Positions 1 to 5,815 of a stretch of DNA of 6,451 bases are shown piece after piece. The notes beneath the pieces are model-generated. The model searched no databases, was not told where the DNA came from, and worked only from the letters and a program-made list of their open reading frames with translations. A program made the translations under genes and the position numbers. Source of the DNA: a bacterium (lineage in GTDB: Bacteria; Patescibacteriota; Minisyncoccia; Moranbacterales; DUUL01). Within the stretch, counting starts at the first letter, position 1; every line of letters starts with the position of its first letter. Where the stretch lies: positions 1-6,451 of the forward strand of contig DAOUPS010000050.1 in assembly GCA_030626045.1 (NCBI GenBank), given 5' to 3'.

Positions 1-12
1 AATATAAAAAAT

Positions 13-990
13 ATGCTCGAGATTGCTCTCTGGATAGCAGTTTTTGCTATCAGTCTCACGGTGCTTTTAAAAGCATCCGATTTATTTACTGATGCAGCGG
101 AGGAAATAGGCCTTTTTTTAAAATTGCCAGCGTTTAGTATTGGTGTGACGATCGTTGCGTTTGGAACATCATTACCTGAACTTGTGTCATCCATGTTTGC
201 AGTGCTTGGGGGATCATCTGAAATTGTCATAGGAACAGTGACGGGATCAAATATCGCGAATATTTTTCTGATCTTGGGTATTGTCGCGATTGTCGGCAAG
301 AAAATGAAACTGAATTTTGAGATACTAAGTGTTGATCTGCCGATTTTGGCGGCATCAGCATTTCTTATGGCAGTAATGGCTTATGATGGAAAGTTTACGA
401 CAGCTGAAGCAATACTTAGTCTTATCGGCCTTTTCATATATTTATTCAGAACTATTTCCGCGGACGAAAAAATACCTAAAAAAGACCAGAGGAATATCGA
501 AACAGATATAAAAAGGGCACTTGAACTGAATAAGCCTTCAGGTTTTCCGGTTAAGAGTTTTTTGATGCTTTTATTGGGTGTAGGATTTATTATTATGAGT
601 GCAAAATATACGATCACATCCGCGATTGAATTATCTAAGCTATTCAATGTCGGAAAAGAAATCGTTGGCGCCAGTATTATCGCGTTCGGAACATCACTGC
701 CTGAACTGGCGGTAAGTTTTGCCGCTGTTCGAAGAGGAAAGATCGAAATTGCGGTCGGTAATGTTCTTGGGTCGAATATTTTTAACACGCTTGGTGTGAT
801 AGGCGTGGCCGGATTATTTGGGACATTGGTTGTTCCGACGAGTATTTTAATGTTCAGCCTGCCGGTTATGCTTATCGCGACAATGTTATATTTCTTTGTT
901 ACGCAGGACAAGGAAATTACCAGCTGGGAAGGCGGATTTTTGCTTCTATTTTACATTCTCTATATTGGCAAGCTTTTTAATTTTATTTAG
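13..990 (+). CDS. Calcium/sodium antiporter-like CaCA-family membrane exchanger (YrbG/CaxA type)
   Basis: The 325-residue protein has the two internal repeats of the CaCA cation-exchanger superfamily. The first repeat has AFGTSLPEL around residues 49-57 followed by GSN at 78-80. The second has AFGTSLPEL around 224-232 followed by GSN at 253-255. In the family these opposed repeats form the ion-binding site, with the Glu of each SLPE motif (here about 56 and 231) as ligand. About ten hydrophobic segments flank a charged cytosolic loop at roughly 150-175 (DEKIPKKDQRN onwards), and the length is normal for prokaryotic members. It probably exchanges Ca2+ or another cation for Na+, H+ or K+ across the inner membrane; the ions cannot be read from sequence. 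The ATG at 13 fits the usual N-terminus just before the first helix, but the frame is open to the window edge, so an upstream start is not excluded. No Shine-Dalgarno is visible in the 12 bases available. A strong terminator follows at once, so this is the last gene of its transcript. Confidence 0.93.
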   Translation: MLEIALWIAVFAISLTVLLKASDLFTDAAEEIGLFLKLPAFSIGVTIVAFGTSLPELVSSMFAVLGGSSEIVIGTVTGSNIANIFLILGIVAIVGKKMKLNFEILSVDLPILAASAFLMAVMAYDGKFTTAEAILSLIGLFIYLFRTISADEKIPKKDQRNIETDIKRALELNKPSGFPVKSFLMLLLGVGFIIMSAKYTITSAIELSKLFNVGKEIVGASIIAFGTSLPELAVSFAAVRRGKIEIAVGNVLGSNIFNTLGVIGVAGLFGTLVVPTSILMFSLPVMLIATMLYFFVTQDKEITSWEGGFLLLFYILYIGKLFNFI

Positions 991-1016
991 ACAAACTCTT
1001 AAACTGAACAAAAACG

Positions 1017-1045
1017 AAACCGCTCCCATGAGGAGCGGTTTTTTT
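1017..1045 (+). terminator. Rho-independent terminator of the antiporter gene
   Basis: A perfect 10-bp stem (1017-1026 pairing with 1032-1041, core CCGCTCC/GGAGCGG) closes a five-base loop and runs into seven T residues (1039-1045). It begins 27 bases after the antiporter stop codon, in the expected orientation. Confidence 0.93.
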
Positions 1046-1073
1046 CATCTCTTAAGTATTTCATATAAGAAAA

Positions 1074-1152
1074 GAGTCGTACTAGGTACGACTCGGGTTC
1101 GCGTTGGATTTATTTTTCTATTCGGTACTTGGTACTGTCTATATGGTACCAA
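1074..1152. repeat. Hairpin and cluster of GGTAC words
   Basis: A perfect 9-bp inverted repeat, GAGTCGTAC / GTACGACTC (1074-1082 and 1086-1094), leaves a three-base loop. The word GGTAC occurs four times within 65 bases, at 1085, 1124, 1131 and 1145. The copies at 1129-1135 (TTGGTAC) and 1146-1152 (GTACCAA) form a second 7-bp inverted repeat with a 10-base spacer. No T tract follows either stem, so a terminator is unlikely. The stretch may be a protein-binding site, a structured RNA end or a decayed repeat; no function is assigned. Confidence 0.5.
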
Positions 1153-1186
1153 AATAAATTTTACTGTCAAGCGATTACAATAAAAG

Positions 1187-1195
1187 TTATCCACA
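1187..1195 (+). promoter_or_regulatory. Perfect-consensus DnaA box
   Basis: TTATCCACA matches the high-affinity DnaA box exactly and is followed by an AT-rich run (GGTTAAAAAAATATTAAA). It is the only copy seen in the window on either strand, and no dnaA, dnaN or box cluster lies nearby. It is therefore more likely an isolated binding site or chance match than an origin. Confidence 0.35.
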
Positions 1196-1359
1196 GGTTA
1201 AAAAAATATTAAATAGCACTTTTAATGGGAATTTTACCGGCACAATAGACTTGATAATGATAATCCTCAGGTGATAACCAATTTTTCTAAAAACAAGCTG
1301 TATTTTACATATACTAACGAATCTTTTTCCGAACGGAGGATTTGTCAAACTCAAACACC

Positions 1360-1387
1360 AAAAAATGGCTGAAGCAAGCCATTTTTT
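1360..1387. terminator. Strong bidirectional intrinsic terminator hairpin
   Basis: An 11-bp perfect stem (1360-1370 with 1377-1387; core AATGGCT / AGCCATT) closes a six-base loop. It has an A run on the left and a T run on the right, so it could terminate transcription in both directions. No intact gene ends into it. It lies 25 bp beyond the stop codon of the guaB fragment at 1413-1549 (minus strand), the distance expected for a gene's own terminator. I infer that it was the terminator of the guaB copy to which the fragment belonged. Confidence 0.85.
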
Positions 1388-1412
1388 GTTAAATAAAATT
1401 CAATTTTAAAGA

Positions 1413-1549
1413 TCAATTATTCTGATAATTTGGTGCTTCTTTGGTTATGGTTGCATCGTGAGGGTGGTTTTCCACTTTGCCGGAGCTTGTAATTTTTACC
1501 GGACAGGCTTTTTGTTGCAGTTGTTTGATAGTTTTTACTCCAAGGTAGC
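1413..1549 (-). pseudogene. Truncated duplicate of the guaB 3' end
   Basis: These 137 bases align without gaps to 2219-2355, the last 45 codons plus the TGA stop of the intact guaB, with five mismatches (about 96% identity). Read on the minus strand, the fragment encodes the IMP dehydrogenase C-terminus from YLGVKTIKQLQQKACP to APNYQNN. Four differences are silent and one changes Val to Ala (TVTITKE-side context DVTIT to DATIT). It has no start and lacks the rest of the enzyme, so it is a remnant. Similarity begins exactly at the last base of the stop codon on one side. On the other it ends where the inverted-repeat element starts (1550). The mostly silent divergence suggests that both versions were once parts of working genes rather than this copy decaying after a recent duplication; five sites are too few to prove it. 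Confidence 0.9.
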
Positions 1550-1717
1550 GCGCTGGTGCGAGTTTGTAACTCGGACCTTTAGTCTGACGGCGGTTGAACT
1601 AGCAGTATGTAGATATAAATGAATTGAGATTATTCAAGCTCAGGATCTATTACGAGAATGATCAAAACAAAACACCGCTGTGAATTATTGGTCCGAGTTG
1701 CAAACTCGCACCAGCGC
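1550..1717. mobile_element. 168-bp nonautonomous inverted-repeat (MITE/REP-pair-like) element
   Basis: The ends are 28-base inverted repeats (1550-1577 and 1690-1717) that match at 27 of 28 positions. Each starts with GCGCTGGTGCGAG from the outside. Each arm is also an imperfect hairpin: GAGTT and AACTC close a three-base loop, flanked by near-complementary GGTGC and GGACC. Paired inverted palindromes of this kind resemble REP/BIME units moved by RAYT (IS200/IS605-related) transposases, which is family knowledge, not something shown here. The roughly 110-bp interior has no reading frame, so the element would depend on a transposase elsewhere. No target-site duplication is visible. GTAG lies just outside the left end (1545-1548), inside guaB sequence; RAYT elements often have such a tetranucleotide beside the hairpin. 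A structured RNA or protein-binding palindrome pair is an alternative reading. Confidence 0.75.
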
Positions 1718-1747
1718 AGAAGAGTAATTTTAATGATAGACTCGGAT

Positions 1748-1776
1748 AAAAAGAGAGCCTTACAGGGAAGACTCTC
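1748..1776 (-). terminator. Intrinsic terminator of the 104-residue gene
   Basis: On the minus strand, GAGAG (1776-1772) and CTCTC (1757-1753) pair, and after a one-base mismatch CTT (1770-1768) pairs with AAG (1761-1759). The hairpin is followed by five T residues (complement of 1752-1748). It lies about 20 bases past the stop of the gene at 1796-2110, and would also end any transcript reading through from guaB. Confidence 0.75.
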
Positions 1777-1795
1777 CACGAATATCGGCTTACTC

Positions 1796-2110
1796 CTATT
1801 TGTATTTTCTCAGTATATCTAGAGCTAGAAAGGCTTCTTTGATATCTTTGGAAAAGCTTTTCTGAGTTTCAAGTATATTAAGGAGAAAATGTTCTATTTC
1901 AGCAACATCAATATCAGCACCAATGTCAATGCCATCAATAGCTTTTATGGTTTCTGTCAAACTTTCCAATTCGTTCTTTGCTTTAACTAGAGAAGAACGA
2001 AACACTTGACGAAAAGTATTCAAAAGTACTTTCTTGATAGGCTCGGTATCAGTATCTTCAAAAGAAAATTTATAAGAGACATCAAGATCTTTAAAAACGT
2101 TAAAGTACAT
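1796..2110 (-). CDS. Hypothetical 104-residue protein, no recognised family
   Basis: The protein cannot be assigned to a family. It has no cysteine or histidine cluster, signal peptide or membrane segment. From about residue 22 it is rich in charged residues and leucine/isoleucine in a helical pattern (for example EPIKKVLLNTFRQVF, then ESLTETIKAIDGIDI), so an all-alpha cytoplasmic protein is likely. The best evidence that it is a real gene is its setting. A near-consensus Shine-Dalgarno (AAGGCGGTGA) lies just before the ATG, and an intrinsic terminator follows the stop. It starts 108 bases after guaB on the same strand, with no terminator between, so it may be co-transcribed. Its DNA is visibly more AT-rich than guaB, and it is the only gene here with a good ribosome binding site. 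It lies between the two copies of the guaB 3' end, so it may be cargo of an inserted cassette. Confidence 0.6.
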   Translation of the reverse strand: MYFNVFKDLDVSYKFSFEDTDTEPIKKVLLNTFRQVFRSSLVKAKNELESLTETIKAIDGIDIGADIDVAEIEHFLLNILETQKSFSKDIKEAFLALDILRKYK

Positions 2111-2189
2111 TTTTCACCGCCTTATTGGCTTTTTGTCCAAAGAGCTCAGGTTCTTAGAGCATCCCATTCTTTTTTAGTGTTAATGCCAT
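2100..2189 (-). pseudogene. Possible small broken reading frame upstream of the 104-residue gene
   Basis: On the minus strand an ATG at 2189, preceded by AAAGG, opens a frame reading MALTLKKNGML, then TAA (2154-2156). The same frame then continues as EPELFGQKANKAVKNVL to a second TAA at 2100-2102, which overlaps the start of the next gene in another frame. Both halves have protein-like composition, and the frame is also open upstream from 2217. This could be a short coding sequence broken by one stop mutation, or chance. No family is recognised. Confidence 0.22.
2114..2123 (-). promoter_or_regulatory. Near-consensus ribosome binding site of the 104-residue gene
   Basis: The minus strand reads AAGGCGGTGA, one mismatch from the full anti-Shine-Dalgarno complement, with six bases between GG and the ATG at 2110. 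It fixes the start of this gene. It stands out because the antiporter, guaB, guaA and amidohydrolase genes show no comparable site. Confidence 0.7.
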
Positions 2190-2218
2190 TTTTACCTTTT
2201 TAGGGTAAACTTTGCAGG

Positions 2219-3682
2219 TCAATTATTCTGATAATTTGGTGCTTCTTTTGTTATAGTTACATCGTGGGGGTGGTTTTCCACTTTGCCGGAGCTTGTAATT
2301 TTTACCGGACAGGCTTTTTGTTGCAGTTGTTTGATAGTTTTTACTCCCAGGTAGCCCATTCCGGACTTAAGTCCGCCGACAAGTTGGTAAAGAGTTTTAC
2401 AGACAGGACCGCGATAGAGTGTTCTTCCTTCAATACCTTCGGGAACAAATTTGCCGGAGTCCTTGATGCCGGCTTGCCCATAACGATCTTTCGATCCCTT
2501 TTCCATTGCGCCCAGTGATCCCATGCCGCGATAGGCTTTATACATTTTTCCTCCGGCCAGCAATGTTTCTCCCGGTGATTCCTCGGTTCCTGCCAAAAGT
2601 CCCCCCAGCATAACAGCATTTGCTTTCATAGCCAGCGCTTTAACAATATCCCCAGAATACTTTATGCCGCCGTCAGCAATAAGCGGAACTTGAGTATTTT
2701 TTCCGCGTCCTTTGACGGCTTCCATGATGGCAGTTATTTGAGGTGCTCCAACTCCTGTTACGATCCGTGTTGTACAAATTGATCCGGGACCAATACCTAT
2801 TTTTACAGCATCCGCTCCGGCTTTAATTAGATCGCGAACCGCTTCTTTCGTCGCAACATTCCCGGCGACAACATCAATTTGTTTGGTTAAGTTGTCTTTT
2901 TTAAGAATTTTTATGGCTTCGATGACATTTTTTGAATGTCCGTGAGCAGTATCAATAACAAGAACATCTGCTCCTTTGCCGGCAACAGCCCGAGCTCTGT
3001 CAAGCAGATCATTTCCTGTTCCCAGTGCGACGCCGACGCGAAGCCGCTTATCTTTGTCTTTTGTCGCAAGCGGATAGTCCTGGTTCTTTTCCAGATCCTT
3101 TCGTGTTACAATTGATCTAAGCTTACCTGATCTATCAGTGACGCACAGTACTGATAATTTTTCATTTTTAATAATTTTATTTGCTTTTGAAAGGTTGATC
3201 GGTTCACGCGCCAAAACAAGATTTTTTACCGGTTTCATAATTGATCGTACTTTCTTGCTTTTATCTTCCGGCCAAATATAGTACAGTTCGGTAACAATTC
3301 CGAGCAGGATTCCTTTTTTGTCAATAACCGGAACTTTTTTGTACCCATTTTCCTCGGCTATGCGATGTACGGTGTCAACAACATCGTCTGGCGACACGGT
3401 AACAGGATTCTTTATAAATCCGTTTTCGAATCGTTTTACCAGCCGGACTTCTTCCGCTTGCCGTTCAATTGGAAGATTTCTATGAATAATTCCGATTCCT
3501 CCTTCAAGAGCCATGGCGATGGCCATTTGATGCTCGGTGACAGTGTCCATCGGAGAACTGATGATTGGGATCTTAATGGAAATATTTCGAGTGAATTTAC
3601 TTTCAGTGTTAACATCGGACGGAAGGATGTTCGAATATCTCGGAGTTAAAAGGATGTCATCGAATGTTAGCGCTTCTTGCAT
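2219..3682 (-). CDS. guaB: Inosine-5'-monophosphate dehydrogenase (IMPDH)
   Basis: This enzyme oxidises IMP to XMP with NAD+, the committed step of GMP synthesis, in the cytoplasm. The 487-residue length is typical. It begins QEALTFDDILLTP and ISSPMDTVTE as in bacterial IMPDH. A CBS pair inserted in the (beta/alpha)8 barrel covers about residues 90-203. Then come DTAHGHS (244-250), GNVAT (274-278), the catalytic loop GPGSICTTR with nucleophile Cys303, ADGGI (336-340), YRGMGSLGAM (384-393) and the mobile flap with the Arg400-Tyr401 dyad and EGIEGR (415-420). All catalytic elements are present, so it should be active. The first CBS repeat has TEL where the family usually has an NRD-like motif, so nucleotide binding there may differ. 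The ATG at 3682 gives the standard N-terminus but has no Shine-Dalgarno. It is divergent from guaA, the next pathway step. Its last 137 bases are repeated at 1413-1549, and no intrinsic terminator follows directly. Confidence 0.98.
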   Translation of the reverse strand: MQEALTFDDILLTPRYSNILPSDVNTESKFTRNISIKIPIISSPMDTVTEHQMAIAMALEGGIGIIHRNLPIERQAEEVRLVKRFENGFIKNPVTVSPDDVVDTVHRIAEENGYKKVPVIDKKGILLGIVTELYYIWPEDKSKKVRSIMKPVKNLVLAREPINLSKANKIIKNEKLSVLCVTDRSGKLRSIVTRKDLEKNQDYPLATKDKDKRLRVGVALGTGNDLLDRARAVAGKGADVLVIDTAHGHSKNVIEAIKILKKDNLTKQIDVVAGNVATKEAVRDLIKAGADAVKIGIGPGSICTTRIVTGVGAPQITAIMEAVKGRGKNTQVPLIADGGIKYSGDIVKALAMKANAVMLGGLLAGTEESPGETLLAGGKMYKAYRGMGSLGAMEKGSKDRYGQAGIKDSGKFVPEGIEGRTLYRGPVCKTLYQLVGGLKSGMGYLGVKTIKQLQQKACPVKITSSGKVENHPHDVTITKEAPNYQNN

Positions 3683-3723
3683 AATTATTTGTTTACTTAT
3701 AAAATGGAATCTTGTTATTTTCT

Positions 3724-3752
3724 ATGATACAACGGGACTGTTACCAAACCAA
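3724..3752 (-). promoter_or_regulatory. Candidate sigma70-type promoter for guaB
   Basis: On the minus strand TTGGTT (3752-3747) and TATCAT (3729-3724) are separated by 17 bases, a -35/-10 pair with a five-of-six -10 match. It lies about 40 bases before the guaB ATG. The -35 box and spacer fall inside the left arm of the inverted repeat at 3734-3932, so the repeat may help control guaB. This is pattern matching only. Confidence 0.4.
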
Positions 3753-3932
3753 CTCCTACCAAAAATTGTTAATTTTACATACAGCTTCGAAAAAAATTAT
3801 TACCTATGCTAATGCATAACTAAAAATTTTATTCACCCCAGGGCACCCTCTCTTGCTCCGCAATTCACCTTGTCTTCGCTGTGAATAAAATTTCCTAATT
3901 TTTGCTAACAAAGCTAGTTTGGGAACAGTCCC
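3734..3932. repeat. Inverted-repeat unit filling the guaB-guaA intergenic region
   Basis: The ends are inverted copies: 3734-3749 (GGGACTGTTACCAAAC) matches the complement of 3917-3932 at 15 of 16 positions. Weaker similarity continues inwards for about 30 more bases, with AAAAATT and AATTTTA words at matching places in both arms. The right end contains the palindromic GGGAACAGTCCC. The unit spans most of the 302-bp divergent region and has no reading frame. It may be a second MITE-like element, different in sequence from the one at 1550-1717, or a symmetric regulatory region for the two divergent promoters. No target-site duplication is apparent. Confidence 0.6.
3824..3893. repeat. Inner hairpin: 13-bp perfect inverted repeat
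   Basis: AAATTTTATTCAC (3824-3836) and GTGAATAAAATTT (3881-3893) are perfect complements around a 44-base loop. The loop is markedly richer in C and G (for example CCCAGGGCACCC) than the AT-rich DNA around it. In RNA from either strand it would form a long stem with a large loop. There is no T tract after the stem, so it is not a typical terminator. It is nested inside the larger inverted repeat. Confidence 0.65.
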
Positions 3933-3984
3933 TTATAACCTACACTATATTCCATTTTTGATAATTTTTCAATGTTTATCGGAT

Positions 3985-5805
3985 ATGAAACACATCGCAA
4001 TTTTTGATCTTGGTTCGCAATACACTCATCTTATTGCTCGTGAGATCCGTAAGTTAAAGGTGTTCGCGTTTATTTATCCGGCGCATACAAAAGCAGAGAC
4101 TTTAAAGGGAAAGACCTATGGGATTATTCTTTCCGGCGGTCCGCAATCGGTCTATGATAAGGGATCGATAAAGGTGGATCCTAATATATTCAAGCTCGGA
4201 ATTCCCGTTCTAGGCATTTGTTACGGACACCAGCTTATAGGCCACTTTCTGGGCGGGAAAGTCGGACAAGGTGAAAAAGGAGAGTTTGGGAAAGCCGGTT
4301 TATCGCTGGTAAAACGATCAAAAATTTTCAAGAACATTTCAGAGAATACTACAGTATGGATGAGCCATGGTGATTCAGTTACCGCAATGCCGGAAGGATT
4401 TTCAATTATAGGGTCTACGAATGATTGTGAAGTGACAGCTATGTCTGATGAAAAACGCGATATATACGGGTTTCAGTTTCATCCTGAAGTAATGCATACA
4501 ACTGAGGGCGAAACCATGCTGAATAATTTTGTCGTTGATATTTGCAATGCCAAGTTGGAGTGGAATGTTCAAGATATGATAGGCGATCTCATTGCAAAAA
4601 TTCAACGACAAGTCGGAAATAAAAAAGTTTTTATTCTTGTAAGCGGCGGAGTCGATTCAAATGTGGCCTTTGCTATTTTAACAAAGGCATTAGGGGAAAA
4701 ACGCGTGAAAGGCTTGTATATCGATACGGGTTTTATGCGCATGAAAGAATCCGAAGAGATATTGGATAATTTTAGACTGTTAGGGTTTCATAATCTCGAA
4801 TCGGTCAATGCGGCAGATACTTTTTTCGCGCGGCTTAAAAATATATATGATCCGGAGAAAAAACGGCATAACATCGGGCAAACATTCTTGGACGTAAAAG
4901 ACAAAGTAGCGGAAGATCTTGATCTTGAGGAGGGAAAGTGGCTTTTGGGGCAGGGAACGATCTATCCGGATACGATCGAATCCGGAGGAACGAAACATGC
5001 TGACAAAATAAAAACTCACCATAATCGCGTTGACGCCATTCAGAAGCTCATCGCTAAAGGCATGGTAGTTGAACCGCTGGTTGACTTTTATAAAGATGAA
5101 GTCAGGGAAATTGGTGAACTGCTTGATCTTCCCGAAAAATTGGTTAAAAGGCATCCTTTTCCCGGTCCGGGGCTGGCAATACGCTGTTTATGCCATGAGG
5201 CATCAAAACCGTTTGAGAATATTAAAGCTACTGAAAGAGAAACAGGAAAATTATTTGAAAAAGAGTATCCGGGAATTTCTCACAAACTTCTTCCGCTTCG
5301 ATCTGTCGGAGTCCAGGGAGACAGCAGAACATACGCGCACCCGCTGGTTGTGTGGGGAGAGCATGATTGGGAAAAACTTGATGGGCTATCATCGAATGTA
5401 ACGAATACGATCAGAAAAATAAACAGGGTAATCGTTGCTCCACAGATCAAAAAAAACGAAAAGCCGGAATTTGTCTTGCCGAAGAAAAATAAATATATAA
5501 CCAGGGATCGAATTGCGCTGCTGCAAGAAATTGACGCAATCGTAAATAAGGCGATCCTGGACGAGGGTATTTATGATGACATTTGGCAATTTCCGGTTGT
5601 ACTTATTCCTATTCTGGATAAAAAAGGGAAGGAGTCCATAGTGCTTAGGCCGTTTAATTCGCGTGATGTGATGACGTTCAATTTTTATCGCATGGCACCG
5701 AATATTTTGAACAAAATTATTGGCGCAATAACACGTACCGGAAAGATATCTTATGTATTTTATGACATAACGAATAAGCCGCCGGGAACTACCGAGTGGG
5801 AATAG
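3985..5805 (+). CDS. guaA: GMP synthase, glutamine-hydrolysing, long eukaryote-like form
   Basis: This enzyme converts XMP, ATP and glutamine to GMP. The class I amidotransferase domain (about 1-190) has GICYGHQ with nucleophile Cys79 and FHPE with His166 and Glu168. The ATP-pyrophosphatase domain has the P-loop SGGVDS (220-225), GQGTIYPDTIES (322-333) and HPFPGPGLAIR (390-400). The C-terminus ends KPPGTTEWE. At 606 residues it is about 80 longer than the usual bacterial enzyme (E. coli 525). The extra sequence lies between the PGPGL motif and the final dimerisation/XMP-binding part and carries LPLRSVGVQGDSRTY (436-450), like the duplicated dimerisation subdomain of eukaryotic GMP synthases. 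The ATG at 3985 gives the standard MKHIAIFDLGSQY start; a TTG 66 bases upstream is in frame but would add an unrelated 22-residue tail. No clear Shine-Dalgarno is seen. A TATATT at 3946-3951 is a weak -10 candidate. It is divergent from guaB and 10 bp ahead of an amidohydrolase gene. Confidence 0.97.
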   Translation: MKHIAIFDLGSQYTHLIAREIRKLKVFAFIYPAHTKAETLKGKTYGIILSGGPQSVYDKGSIKVDPNIFKLGIPVLGICYGHQLIGHFLGGKVGQGEKGEFGKAGLSLVKRSKIFKNISENTTVWMSHGDSVTAMPEGFSIIGSTNDCEVTAMSDEKRDIYGFQFHPEVMHTTEGETMLNNFVVDICNAKLEWNVQDMIGDLIAKIQRQVGNKKVFILVSGGVDSNVAFAILTKALGEKRVKGLYIDTGFMRMKESEEILDNFRLLGFHNLESVNAADTFFARLKNIYDPEKKRHNIGQTFLDVKDKVAEDLDLEEGKWLLGQGTIYPDTIESGGTKHADKIKTHHNRVDAIQKLIAKGMVVEPLVDFYKDEVREIGELLDLPEKLVKRHPFPGPGLAIRCLCHEASKPFENIKATERETGKLFEKEYPGISHKLLPLRSVGVQGDSRTYAHPLVVWGEHDWEKLDGLSSNVTNTIRKINRVIVAPQIKKNEKPEFVLPKKNKYITRDRIALLQEIDAIVNKAILDEGIYDDIWQFPVVLIPILDKKGKESIVLRPFNSRDVMTFNFYRMAPNILNKIIGAITRTGKISYVFYDITNKPPGTTEWE

Positions 5806-5815
5806 ATCCAAAATT

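Larger units (their letters stand above)
1046..1359. other. Gene-free intergenic stretch
   Basis: No reading frame here has a credible start, length or recognisable protein content on either strand, and no tRNA- or rRNA-like structure is seen. The stretch is very AT-rich after about 1150. It contains the hairpin and GGTAC cluster at 1074-1152 and a single DnaA box at 1187-1195, listed separately. An SD-like GGAGG at 1335-1339 is not followed by a convincing gene. Confidence 0.6.

Noticed and set aside
381..911. 176-residue open frame on the minus strand
   Set aside because: It lies entirely opposite the antiporter gene, shows no family features and has composition expected of an antisense shadow.
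896..1183. 95-residue plus-strand frame over the end of the antiporter gene
   Set aside because: It reads through the terminator hairpin and the GGTAC repeats in a second frame; no protein-like features or start signals.
1342..1392. 16-codon TTG-started frame after GGAGG, possible leader peptide
   Set aside because: The spacing between GGAGG and TTG is only two bases, and most of the frame lies in the 1360-1387 terminator hairpin, which explains the sequence better.
2191..2209. TTTACC/GGTAAA hairpin just after guaB, considered as its terminator
   Set aside because: The 6-bp AT-rich stem has no T tract on the minus strand, so termination there is unlikely.
3919..3984. In-frame TTG start that would extend guaA by 22 residues
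   Set aside because: The extension is unrelated to any GMP synthase, starts inside the inverted repeat and lacks a ribosome binding site; the ATG at 3985 gives the family N-terminus exactly.
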